This document shows positions 24,932 to 32,861 of a DNA stretch of 64,000 nucleotides, in pieces. Both the position numbers and the translations under genes were made by a program. Source of the stretch: VXYL01 sp965208525 (GTDB lineage: Bacteria; Pseudomonadota; Gammaproteobacteria; Pseudomonadales; Azotimanducaceae); the NCBI GenBank assembly GCA_965208525.1, contig OZ242340.1:930001-994000 (forward strand), written 5' to 3'. How positions within the stretch are numbered: position 1 is the stretch's first letter; every line of letters begins with the position of its first letter. The notes below the pieces were generated by a model. The model had not been told where the DNA came from. It searched no databases and saw nothing but the letters and a program-made list of their open reading frames with translations.

Positions 24932-27355
24932 CTAGATGTCGAGATTCACCACTGACAGTGCATTGGCCTCGATGAACTCACGTCGGGGTTCCACCTGGTC
25001 GCCCATCAGCGTGTTGAACATTTGGTCAGCAGCGATTGCGTCGTCCACCGTCACCACGACCATGCGGCGGACTTCTGGGTCCATGGTGGTGTCCCAGAGC
25101 TGCTCCGGGTTCATCTCGCCCAAGCCCTTGTAGCGCTGCATGTCCACGCCACGACGGGCCTCATCCAGCATCCAGTCGAGCGCCTGCGGGAACGACGACA
25201 CCGGCTGCTGGCGCTCCCCGCGTTGCACATAGGCACCTTCGTCGAGGAGATCGCGGATTTCGCCGGCGACGCGGCGAACGGCTTCGTAGTCCGGCGAATC
25301 GAAGAAGTCGTAGTCCAGCCGCGCGCGTTCTACCGAGCCGTGCGAGGTGATGGTCACGGTGGGACAGAAGATGCCGTTCTCCGCGTCCTCCACGACCTCC
25401 GGCTCGCAATCGCCCTCGCCGGCGAGCAAGCCAGCGAGCTCTTCGGTCCATCGCTCCATGAAACCCCGATCCGCCAGGTTCTCTCGGGTCACCACCGGCA
25501 TTTCGGTGAGCTTCTCGGTGACGGTGAACGGGTAAACCCGCCCAAGGCCCTTGAGACGTGCAAGCAGGCTCCGATACTCGATCGCCAGGCGTTCGAGCGA
25601 CTCGCCGTCGATGGCCGGCGCCTCGGGATGGATATGCAGGCCTGACCCGTCGAGCGCGGATTGGAGGAAATAGCCATCGAGTTCCTCGTCGTCCTTGATG
25701 TAGCGCTCTTGGCGCCCCTTCTTCACCTTGTAAAGCGGCGGCTGGGCGATGTACACGTTGCCGGCCTCGATGAGCGCGGCCATGTGGCGGAAGAAGAACG
25801 TCAAGAGCAACGTGCGAATGTGCGAGCCGTCCACATCCGCGTCCGTCATGATGATGACCCGGTGGTAGCGCAGCCGCGAGATGTCGAACTCGCTGCGGCC
25901 GATGCCGCAGCCAAGCGCCGTCACCAGCGTGCCTACCTCTCGCGAGGAGAGCATCTTGTCGAAGCGTGCCTTCTCGACGTTGAGGATCTTGCCGCGCAGC
26001 GGAAGGATGGCTTGGGTGCGTCGGTCACGACCCTGCTTGGCCGAGCCACCGGCGGACTCGCCCTCGACGAGGAAGAGCTCGGACAGCGCCGGGTCCTTCT
26101 CCTGACAGTCCGCAAGCTTGCCCGGCAGGCCGGCGACGTCGAGGGCGCCCTTGCGCCGCGTCATCTCCCGCGCTTTGCGCGCCGCTTCCCGTGCCCGCGC
26201 CGCGTCGATCATCTTCGTTGCAATGCCCCGCGCATCCTGCGGATGCTCGTCGAGGTACTCCATGAAGAAGCGCCCCAGGTCCTGCTCCACCGCCGGTTTC
26301 ACCTCGCTGGAGACAAGCTTGTCCTTGGTTTGGGACGAGAATTTGGGTTCCGGCACCTTCACCGAAACCACCGCCGTGAGCCCTTCGCGGGCGTCGTCGC
26401 CGGTGGTGGACACCTGATCCTTCTTGGCAATGCCCTCGCGCTCAATGTAGTTGTTGAGCGTGCGCGTGAGCGCGGCGCGAAAGCCGGCGAGGTGGGTGCC
26501 GCCGTCCGACTGCGGAATGTTGTTGGTGTACGGAAAGACCTGCTCCTGGAAGCCGTCGTTCCACTGCATCGAAACTTCAATGGCGAGACCGTCATCCCGC
26601 TCGCTCAGGAAGTGGAAGACCTCGTTCAGGGTTGTTTTGTTGTGGTTCAGGTATTCGACGAATGCGTTGAGGCCGCCGTCGTAGTGGAAGGCGTCTCGAC
26701 GGCCGGTGCGCTCGTCCACGAGTTCAATGGACACTCCGGCGTTCAGGAACGCCAGCTCGCGCAGCTTCTTGACCAAGAGGTCGTACTGGAATTCGACGTT
26801 GTTGAACGTTCCCGGCGAAGGCTTGAAATAGCACTCGGTGCCGGTGCTGTCGGTGGTGCCCACCTCTCGCAGCGGCTCCTCCGGCACGCCGTGGTGATAG
26901 ACCTGACGGAACACGCGTCCATCTCTGCGCACCGTAAGCCGAAACGTCTCCGAAAGCGCGTTTACCACCGAAACGCCAACGCCATGAAGGCCACCGGACA
27001 CCTTGTACGTGTTGCTGTCGAACTTTCCGCCGGCGTGCAGCGTGGTCATGATGACTTCCGCGGCGGAGACGCCCTCTTCCTCATGGATGTCGACCGGAAT
27101 GCCGCGCCCGTTGTCGCGCACCGTCACGGACTCTCCGGGATGGATCACCACGGAGATGTCGTCGCAATAGCCCGCCAGCGCCTCGTCGATAGCGTTGTCC
27201 ACCAGCTCCTGCACCATGTGGTGCAGGCCGGTTCCGTCATCGGTGTCGCCGATGTACATGCCGGGGCGCTTGCGCACGGCGTCCAGGCCCTTGAGCACCT
27301 TGATGCTGCCGGAATCGTAGGTGTCCGCCCCAGTCTCGTCGCTCACTCGCACCAT
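24932..27355 (-). CDS. gyrB: DNA gyrase subunit B
   Basis: ATPase subunit of gyrase, which introduces negative supercoils. The GHKL ATPase motifs are ELVDNAIDEALAG, DNGRGIPVDIH and GGLHGVGVSVVNALS; the TOPRIM domain carries LVEGESAGGSAKQGRDR, GKILNVEKAR and the metal-binding MTDADVDGSHI; QRYKGLGEMNPEQLWDTTMDP is near the C-terminus. The length of 807 includes the insert typical of gammaproteobacteria. ATG at 27355 is taken as start; GTG at 27346 has better spacing to GAGGAG and may be the real one. The gene follows recF. Confidence 0.97.
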   Translation of the reverse strand: MVRVSDETGADTYDSGSIKVLKGLDAVRKRPGMYIGDTDDGTGLHHMVQELVDNAIDEALAGYCDDISVVIHPGESVTVRDNGRGIPVDIHEEEGVSAAEVIMTTLHAGGKFDSNTYKVSGGLHGVGVSVVNALSETFRLTVRRDGRVFRQVYHHGVPEEPLREVGTTDSTGTECYFKPSPGTFNNVEFQYDLLVKKLRELAFLNAGVSIELVDERTGRRDAFHYDGGLNAFVEYLNHNKTTLNEVFHFLSERDDGLAIEVSMQWNDGFQEQVFPYTNNIPQSDGGTHLAGFRAALTRTLNNYIEREGIAKKDQVSTTGDDAREGLTAVVSVKVPEPKFSSQTKDKLVSSEVKPAVEQDLGRFFMEYLDEHPQDARGIATKMIDAARAREAARKAREMTRRKGALDVAGLPGKLADCQEKDPALSELFLVEGESAGGSAKQGRDRRTQAILPLRGKILNVEKARFDKMLSSREVGTLVTALGCGIGRSEFDISRLRYHRVIIMTDADVDGSHIRTLLLTFFFRHMAALIEAGNVYIAQPPLYKVKKGRQERYIKDDEELDGYFLQSALDGSGLHIHPEAPAIDGESLERLAIEYRSLLARLKGLGRVYPFTVTEKLTEMPVVTRENLADRGFMERWTEELAGLLAGEGDCEPEVVEDAENGIFCPTVTITSHGSVERARLDYDFFDSPDYEAVRRVAGEIRDLLDEGAYVQRGERQQPVSSFPQALDWMLDEARRGVDMQRYKGLGEMNPEQLWDTTMDPEVRRMVVVTVDDAIAADQMFNTLMGDQVEPRREFIEANALSVVNLDI

Positions 27356-27437
27356 CTCCTCGTCTCGTTCGGTGTCGGCGACGAAGTGCATCGCCCACAC
27401 GCGGGGAAGCCTTTCCGATTCAGGTCGACGTTGTCGT

Positions 27438-28580
27438 TCATTCCGCCTTGGAGACGCGCCCTTGTTCCACGTGGAACATCACCGCTGCTCCACGCGAGAC
27501 GCCCGGGAACCATGAGTCCGGCCGCACCGTCGTGGCGAGGATCTGGCAGCCGATGTCGCTCAGCAGGTCGAAGAACCGTTCGCCATGCACCTCGTCGAGT
27601 TCCGCTCCCATATCGTCCACAAGGAACAGCGTCTGCCGGCCCGCCGGCGTCGGTTGCGCCACTGTGTCTTCTGCCGCACGCTCCGAAACGTCTCTTCGCC
27701 CCAAGTCCAGCGCCTGGCCAATCCGCAGAGCACTGGCAAGCACCTTGCCTTGGCCTCGGGAAAGCACCGCCGACGCGGCCTGCCCCTCAAAGTGAACCCG
27801 AACATCGGCGCGATGTGGCCCGACGCGCGTAACGCCTGATTTTACATCGCGCGCCAACCCAGCGGCCAAATCGGATGCCAAAGATTCTCCGTTCCAGCCT
27901 TGTTGCAGCTCGAACGAGACCTTGAGCTCCGGGGCAAGGCGCTCAAGGCATTCCGCCACCGGGGTGGTCACCTCCGCTAGGTACTGGCGCCGCCCCTCGC
28001 TCAGTACCTCGCCTAGCTCGGCCACTTGGTCTGTCCAAGCCTCCAGCGCCGCGTCCGAAGGGCCTTGGCCAGCCATCGCCCGCAAGGCCGCGTTGCGCTG
28101 CCGAAGCGCACGGCCGTAGTCCCGCTGGACATCCGCGTAGGACTGTTTCACGTGAAACGCACCCCAATCAAGCCACTGCCGGCGTCCGGCCGGCCCACCG
28201 AAAACAAGGTCAGGAAGATCCGGCAACATAAGCTGCACGGGCAACAGCGCCGCCACCGCCGACGCCTGGCGCACGCGCTCGCCATTGCGACGCAGTTCCA
28301 CTTTGCCGCTCGCGTCATGGATGGTGCTGACGCGGAGTTCGCCGCGCGCCGAGCCCGTTCCCTCCAAGGACACGCCCATGTGCGGTGCGCCCCGGCGGAT
28401 CACCTCGCGGGCGCGCGGGGTTCGGAAGGAGCGACGACGCAGCAGCAGGTGCACGGCCTCGAGCACCGCCGTCTTGCCGGCACCATTGGCACCAACGAGC
28501 AGATTAACGCCTTGCCCAAGCTCAATCGTCGCCGACTCGATGTTGCGAACGTTGGCCAGCCGCAGTCGCTCGACGATCAC
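27438..28580 (-). CDS. recF: DNA replication and repair protein RecF, with two parS sites in its coding sequence
   Basis: SMC-like ATPase acting in recombinational gap repair. Walker A is LLVGANGAGKTAVLEA, the signature region is LSRGQGKVLASALRIG, and Walker B is FLVDDMGAELDE. The 380 residues are slightly above the usual 360. GTG at 28580 is the start. Two parS-like palindromes lie inside the gene and are translated as GAFHVKQS (near residue 142) and MFHVEQG near the C-terminus. It sits in the usual place between dnaN and gyrB. Confidence 0.96.
   Translation of the reverse strand: MIVERLRLANVRNIESATIELGQGVNLLVGANGAGKTAVLEAVHLLLRRRSFRTPRAREVIRRGAPHMGVSLEGTGSARGELRVSTIHDASGKVELRRNGERVRQASAVAALLPVQLMLPDLPDLVFGGPAGRRQWLDWGAFHVKQSYADVQRDYGRALRQRNAALRAMAGQGPSDAALEAWTDQVAELGEVLSEGRRQYLAEVTTPVAECLERLAPELKVSFELQQGWNGESLASDLAAGLARDVKSGVTRVGPHRADVRVHFEGQAASAVLSRGQGKVLASALRIGQALDLGRRDVSERAAEDTVAQPTPAGRQTLFLVDDMGAELDEVHGERFFDLLSDIGCQILATTVRPDSWFPGVSRGAAVMFHVEQGRVSKAE
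27463..27478. other. parS centromere site 1 (within recF 3' end)
   Basis: TGTTCCACGTGGAACA is a perfect 16-bp palindrome matching the chromosomal parS consensus TGTTNCACGTGAAACA apart from the compensating G. It lies about 4 kb left of the origin gap and encodes FHVEQ in RecF. The cognate ParB is encoded at 41279-42223. Confidence 0.88.
28144..28159. other. parS centromere site 2 (within recF)
   Basis: TGTTTCACGTGAAACG matches the consensus parS in 15 of 16 bases, with a perfect GTTTCACGTGAAAC core at 28145-28158. It encodes FHVKQ in RecF. Together with the site 680 bp away it gives ParB a paired loading zone near oriC. Confidence 0.92.
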
Positions 28581-28749
28581 AGCTCGCTACACGAACGCGA
28601 TTGACCTGAGGCGGAGCACTGAACCTGGATTACTTGAGTGGGCCCATGTTCACAGTCGGGCTGCGTTTCCGAGGGCGTCGTAGGCGCGCGGCTGGTCCGG
28701 TCCGCTTCTCGGAGCCGGACACGGCCAACGCCTTGCGACCTGCCCTCAG

Positions 28750-29856
28750 TCAAAGGTTCATGGGCATCAAGACGTAAACGGAATGTTCTGCGCCGGGGCC
28801 ATCGATCAGGGCGCTGCTCTCCGAATCGGACACCGCAATGCGTACCGAGTCCGTGTCGAGGACGCCGAGGATGTCTTGCAGATATGCGACATTGAAGCCG
28901 ATCTCCACCTTCTCTCCGCCGTACTCGACGGCCACTTCTTCCTCCGCTTCCTCCTGCTCGGGGTTGTTCGCCTGCACCGTCAGGACGTCCGCCTCCATGC
29001 CCAGGCGCACACCTGGGTACTTCTCGTTTGACAGGATCCCCACCCGGCCGAACACCGACCGCAGCGTCTCCCGGTCGGCCACAAAGCGGTTGTCCGGCAT
29101 AGGCGGGATCACGTTCTCGTAGTCGGGATAGGTCGCGTCGAGCAGCCGAGTGCCGAGCGAGAACGGGCCCTGACGCGCCCGCAGGTAATTCTTGCCGATG
29201 GCGCAATGCACCTCCTCGTCGTTGTCCGCCACCATGCGAGCGAGTTCCAGAACGCCCTTGCGTGGCACCACCGCACGGATCCGCTCGACCCCAGCGACCC
29301 CCTGATTCAAAGTGCACATCGCCAGTCGGTAGGCATCGGTGGCGACGCTGCGAATGTGCTGGTCCGTCACCTCAAGCAACATCCCGTTGAGATAGAAGCG
29401 CACGTCTTGCTGTGCCATGGCGAAGCTGGTTTGCCGCACCAAGCGCTGCATGTCGCCACGCGCGATGTTGAACTCGATGTCCGCGGCGGTGCTGTCAAGC
29501 CCAGGAAAATCGCTCGCCGGCAGCGTCGACAACGTGAAACGGCTGCGCCCGGAACGCACCACCGCTCGGTCGTCGTGAACCTCGATCGAAACCTCTGCGC
29601 CGTCCGGCAGCGCCCGCCAGATGTCCGATAGCTTGCGCGCAGAGATGGTCGTCTCACCCGGGCGCACCACCGTCACGCCCTCGTTCGCCTGCGCCACCAT
29701 CTCGACTTCCATGTCTGTGCCTCGTAGCGACAGACCGTTGTCGTCCGCTGAGACGAGGATGTTCTGCAGCACCGGCAGTGTCTGCCGGCGTTCGACCACG
29801 CCGGTCACGAGCTGCAGGGGCTTCAGCAGGTTGTCTCGAATCGTGGTGAACTTCAT
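28750..29856 (-). CDS. dnaN: DNA polymerase III beta subunit (sliding clamp)
   Basis: Ring-shaped processivity clamp of the replicase. The 368 residues cover the three clamp domains: MKFTTIRDNLLKPLQLVTGVVERRQTLPVLQNILV at the start (motif given in part: TLPVLQNILV), FYLNGMLLEV in the second domain, NPEQEEAEEEV and FNVAYLQDIL in the third, and the C-terminal YVLMPMNL, which matches the family ending MPMRL. ATG at 29856 is 62 bp after the dnaA stop. Confidence 0.97.
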   Translation of the reverse strand: MKFTTIRDNLLKPLQLVTGVVERRQTLPVLQNILVSADDNGLSLRGTDMEVEMVAQANEGVTVVRPGETTISARKLSDIWRALPDGAEVSIEVHDDRAVVRSGRSRFTLSTLPASDFPGLDSTAADIEFNIARGDMQRLVRQTSFAMAQQDVRFYLNGMLLEVTDQHIRSVATDAYRLAMCTLNQGVAGVERIRAVVPRKGVLELARMVADNDEEVHCAIGKNYLRARQGPFSLGTRLLDATYPDYENVIPPMPDNRFVADRETLRSVFGRVGILSNEKYPGVRLGMEADVLTVQANNPEQEEAEEEVAVEYGGEKVEIGFNVAYLQDILGVLDTDSVRIAVSDSESSALIDGPGAEHSVYVLMPMNL

Positions 29857-29918
29857 TGGCTACCAATCCCTTTCCGTTGCTTGCGCCGCCAGGCGATCTC
29901 GCCCATCGTCTCTGTCCG

Positions 29919-31250
29919 CTATTTCGACAACTGCCGGATGAGGTTGGCGCAGTCCTCGTCCACGTCCGCGAACTCTTGCCGCAATTCGGCGACCCGGCGG
30001 CACGCGTGCAGTACGGTGGAGTGGTCGCGGCCGTTGAACTGCGTGCCGATCTCGAGCAGTGAATGGCTAGTGAACTCGCGCGCCAGGAACATCGCGATCT
30101 GGCGCGGGCGAGCCACCGTCCGAGTGCGCCGATGGGCAAGCAGGTCCGATCGCTTGATGTTGTAGTACGTGGCAACCACCTTCTGGATCTCGTCCACCGA
30201 AAGCTGTCGCGCCCGACGAGCGAACAAGTCGCCCAAGGCATCGTCCACGCTGTCACGCGTAACCGGAGTGCCGTTGAACTTCGCGCCGGCAATCACGCGC
30301 TGCAGGGCACCCTCGAGCTCGCGGACGTTGGAACGAATGCGCTCTGCCACGTAGAACGCCACCTCGTTGGTCAACACGACCCCGGCGTGTTCCGCCTTTT
30401 TGCACAGGATCGCCGCCCGGGTCTCGAGGTCCGGGTGTCCCATCTCCGCCGTCATCCCCCCGGCGAAGCGCGACTTCAGCCGTTCCTCCAGCCCCTCGAT
30501 TTCCGAAGGATAGCGATCGCTGGTTAGCACGATCTGACTTCCGGTCTCCTGCAACAAATTGAAAATATGGAAAAATTCCTCCTGAGAGCGGACCTTCTCA
30601 CCGAAAAACTGGATGTCGTCGAGGAGCAGAACATCCACCTCGCGATAGCCGTTCGTCATCTCGCCCATGGAGCCGCCCTTGAGCGCCTCAACCATGTCGT
30701 TGACGAACCGGTGCGAGTTGAGATAGCGAACCCGGGTGCCCGGATCGTTGAGCAGGATTTCCTTGCCCACCGCCTGCATCAGGTGCGTCTTGCCGAGGCC
30801 CACGTCGCCGTAGAGCAGCAGCGGGCTGTACGACGTTCCCGGCGCCTCGGCCACGTGCCTTGCGGCGGCCTCCGCGATGCGGTTGTTCTTGCCCACCACG
30901 AACGAGTTGAAGTGATAGCCGGGATTGAGATCCGCGCCGTTGTAGCGGCGCCGGGGGCTTTCCCGACGCCCTGCCTTCAACGGCACCGGCGGCCCGCCAT
31001 CGAGTTCCCCTACCTCGAACTCGATCCGATCGACGCCGCTGTCGTCCCCCATGCCCTCGACGATCTTGGCGATCTGGGTGCGGTAGCTCTTGCGAACGGT
31101 GTCACGGACATAGGTGTTGGGCGCCAAGACGACCAAGACCTCGTCCCGGAGGCCCGCCTGGAGCGGGCCGATCCATGTTGTGAACTCCTCCGACGGAAGT
31201 TCCTCCTGCAGTCTTGCGCTGCACTCGGTCCAAACATGCGCGGGCTCCAC
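29919..31250 (-). CDS. dnaA: Chromosomal replication initiator protein DnaA
   Basis: AAA+ initiator that binds DnaA boxes and opens oriC. GTG at 31250 is chosen: it is preceded by GAGGGAGGCAA and gives the classic beginning VWTECSARLQEELPSEEF; ATG at 31295 is an alternative. The 443 residues show domain I, a basic linker, Walker A GDVGLGKTH near residue 150, Walker B VLLLDDIQFF, FNSFVVGKNNRIAEAAA, and the domain IV helix-turn-helix with GTQFNGRDHSTVLHACRRV. Two DnaA boxes lie 255-275 bp upstream, so autoregulation is possible. Confidence 0.97.
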   Translation of the reverse strand: MEPAHVWTECSARLQEELPSEEFTTWIGPLQAGLRDEVLVVLAPNTYVRDTVRKSYRTQIAKIVEGMGDDSGVDRIEFEVGELDGGPPVPLKAGRRESPRRRYNGADLNPGYHFNSFVVGKNNRIAEAAARHVAEAPGTSYSPLLLYGDVGLGKTHLMQAVGKEILLNDPGTRVRYLNSHRFVNDMVEALKGGSMGEMTNGYREVDVLLLDDIQFFGEKVRSQEEFFHIFNLLQETGSQIVLTSDRYPSEIEGLEERLKSRFAGGMTAEMGHPDLETRAAILCKKAEHAGVVLTNEVAFYVAERIRSNVRELEGALQRVIAGAKFNGTPVTRDSVDDALGDLFARRARQLSVDEIQKVVATYYNIKRSDLLAHRRTRTVARPRQIAMFLAREFTSHSLLEIGTQFNGRDHSTVLHACRRVAELRQEFADVDEDCANLIRQLSK

Positions 31251-31503
31251 CTTGCCTCCCTCTCTGCCTAGCGCTGGCCCCTCGAGCCCCGCCATTTGGT
31301 GCGTCTCATCGCGCGCCTTGTCTCGCCAAGAACCGCCGCAGCGATTCCTTCCTCGTGGCATTAGCGGGTGCTCGCCGTAAATCGTACTGTCACCGTCGCC
31401 CAGATTTCCATCGCCGGCGCATCCTCCCCGGCGATCTTTCGGATTCCGCAGCTCGATCAATGGGTTGCACTCCTCCTTTCGCGGCCGAGGGAAGGCTCAG
31501 AAA

Positions 31504-31523
31504 TGTGGATAATCCGTGCATAA
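31504..31523 (-). promoter_or_regulatory. Pair of DnaA boxes
   Basis: On the minus strand the sequence reads TTATGCACG, two bases, then TTATCCACA. The second (31504-31512) is a perfect consensus box and the first (31515-31523) differs from TTATNCACA only at the last base. Same orientation and 11-bp spacing favour cooperative DnaA binding. Confidence 0.85.
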
Positions 31524-31861
31524 CCGGAGCATCAACGGTGCTTGTTTTGGCGAGAGAACCCCACCGGCGGGCTTGTCCCCCACCTACCAAGAGGTTTCGC
31601 CACGCGTTGCGCCCGACTTTTGCCGCCAGAAAACCGCTATGAAACCCGTAAGTTATCCGCCCAATCCACTGTGAGACATCTCCTACAACAACGACAAATC
31701 CTTTCCTTCTAGGAAAGAAGGATTGAGGAACTTGCCGCATTGCCATCGCACTTCCTAACGGCGGAGCCTGCCCTGCACCACATACACTGACCACGCCACT
31801 TCCCGCGGAGACCAAGAGCGAACCCCCAAAGGCCACCACCCCACGAAGCCCCGGCTTACCT

Positions 31862-31869
31862 GCTAGAAT
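31862..31869 (+). promoter_or_regulatory. Extended -10 promoter element of rpmH
   Basis: GCTAGAAT preceded by T gives TG-C-TAGAAT, an extended -10 box 38 bp upstream of the rpmH ATG. No good -35 hexamer was seen, as is common with extended -10 promoters. Confidence 0.5.
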
Positions 31870-31906
31870 CGCGCGCCTTTCGCATCAGGGCCCCAAGGAG
31901 CGGCGC

Positions 31907-32041
31907 ATGAAACGAACCTTTCAGCCGAGCGTCGTCAAGCGCAAGCGCACGCATGGTTTCCGCAGCCGCATGGCTACGCGGGCAGGACGTCGAGTCCTCA
32001 ATGCGCGGCGGGCCAAGGGACGCAAGCGTCTGGCGGTCTGA
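31907..32041 (+). CDS. rpmH: 50S ribosomal protein L34
   Basis: A 44-residue, very basic protein of the large ribosomal subunit, too short for most gene scans. It reads MKRTFQPSVVKRKRTHGFRS, then RMATRAGRRVLNARRAKGRKRL and AV, the full L34 signature. CAAGGAG is a good ribosome-binding site 9 bp before the ATG. It is followed 29 bp later by rnpA, the universal order. Confidence 0.98.
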   Translation: MKRTFQPSVVKRKRTHGFRSRMATRAGRRVLNARRAKGRKRLAV

Positions 32042-32070
32042 AGCTAAGGACCGGCTCTCGGGCTCCTGCC

Positions 32071-32433
32071 ATGACTGACAGGCGTTTTGGACGCCAGCGC
32101 CGCCTGCTGGCGCGGGAGCAATTCGATGTGGTGCTGAGGCGCCCCCACGTGCGCATGGCGAGCGGCCCCTTCCGGCTGGTGGCGCGCAGGAACCGCGCTG
32201 GCTTCGCCCGGCTTGGCCTCGTAGTGGCCAAGCGCGTCATCCGCCACTCCGTGGACCGCAACCGCGTCAAGCGCTGTATCCGCGAGACGTTCCGCACGGC
32301 AATGAACGACCTGCCCGCAGTAGATGTTGTCATCCGCTTGGCAACGCCGATGCCCGACATCCGCCAAAACCCTCCGCATGAACCCCTGAACAGCCTCTGG
32401 CAACGCCTGAGCGCATGGGGAGCAACCCCTTGA
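32071..32433 (+). CDS. rnpA: Ribonuclease P protein component
   Basis: Small basic protein that assists the RNase P RNA in trimming tRNA 5' ends. It has 120 residues. RLLAREQFDVVLRR at the N-terminus and the RNA-binding RNR motif in RHSVDRNRVKRCIRETFR are clear. ATG 32071 is the start. The last 19 bp overlap the start of yidD. Confidence 0.96.
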   Translation: MTDRRFGRQRRLLAREQFDVVLRRPHVRMASGPFRLVARRNRAGFARLGLVVAKRVIRHSVDRNRVKRCIRETFRTAMNDLPAVDVVIRLATPMPDIRQNPPHEPLNSLWQRLSAWGATP

Positions 32434-32861
32434 CGAGCGCAGAGCAAAGCACACACGGAGTCCCCCCCAATACACCGTGCGCCCCCGAACGTCACTCCTC
32501 CCTCGCGGGGGAGTCGAGAAAAGGCGTCCCTCGCCTTTTCTCGGAGGGGGGGCCGCCGACCCAAGCCAGCGCTCTCCCCAAAACGCGAGCCAACGCCCCC
32601 GGTGAACCCGGCCATCGACCGCGCGCCAGTCTCCCCGCCCTTTGCCTCATCGCCTTAATCCAAATCTATCGCTTCACCCTGAGCCCCTTCTTTGGAATGC
32701 ACTGCCGCTTCCACCCCACCTGCTCCGCCTACGCCCTCGAGGCGGTGCGGCGGTTTGGCGCGCTCCGCGGCGGGTGGATGGCGGCCCGCCGCCTCGGTCG
32801 CTGCCACCCTTGGCATCCGGGCGGCCTCGATCCCGTCCCAGAGCGGCAAGCCGAGCGCTGA
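32415..32861 (+). CDS. yidD: Membrane protein insertion efficiency factor YidD, with a long N-terminal extension
   Basis: The YidD core occupies residues about 73-140: ALCLIALIQIYRFTLSPFFG, then CRFHPTCSAYALEAVRRFG and RRLGRCHPWHPGG, including the conserved Cys residues. It aids membrane protein insertion with YidC. The family is normally 70-90 residues, whereas this gene gives 148 from ATG 32415, and no start codon lies nearer to the core. The extra 70 residues cover a palindromic insert (32493-32543). Either the extension is translated or initiation is non-standard. It overlaps rnpA upstream and shares TGATG with yidC. Confidence 0.88.
   Translation: MGSNPLTSAEQSTHGVPPNTPCAPERHSSLAGESRKGVPRLFSEGGPPTQASALPKTRANAPGEPGHRPRASLPALCLIALIQIYRFTLSPFFGMHCRFHPTCSAYALEAVRRFGALRGGWMAARRLGRCHPWHPGGLDPVPERQAER
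32493..32543. repeat. Tandem hairpins in the yidD 5' extension
   Basis: ACTCCTCCCTCGCGGGGGAGT is followed by CGAGAAAAGGCG, loop TCCCT, CGCCTTTTCTCG, a perfect 12-bp stem (32515-32526 with 32532-32543). The sequence is in frame with yidD and adds SSLAGESRKGVPRLFSEGG to the protein. Confidence 0.8.

Larger units (their letters stand above)
31251..31906. other. Probable chromosomal replication origin (oriC) region
   Basis: This 656-bp gap separates leftward dnaA from rightward rpmH, the place of oriC in many gammaproteobacteria. It carries two DnaA boxes (31504-31523), a weaker TTATCCGCC at 31653-31661, and a lower-GC stretch around 31660-31740 (with ATCCTTTCC and GGAAAGAAGGATT arms) that could be the unwinding element. 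The leading strands of both gene blocks diverge here. No protein gene was recognised in the gap. Confidence 0.75.

Noticed and set aside
25661..27832. Open frame of about 723 codons on the plus strand opposite gyrB and recF
   Set aside because: It is antisense to two well conserved genes and shows no domain; the same holds for long frames opposite acs, trkA, mnmG and glmS.
31690..31740. Imperfect inverted repeat ATCCTTTCC / GGAAAGAAGGAT as a terminator
   Set aside because: The arms differ in length by three bases, the stem is not GC-rich and there is no T-run; it is kept only as part of the AT-richer oriC candidate.
32380..32433. C-terminal LSAWGATP of RnpA as another family A insertion
   Set aside because: It resembles the SAWGSARG peptide, but the DNA lacks the palindromic core and the match is too short to separate from chance.
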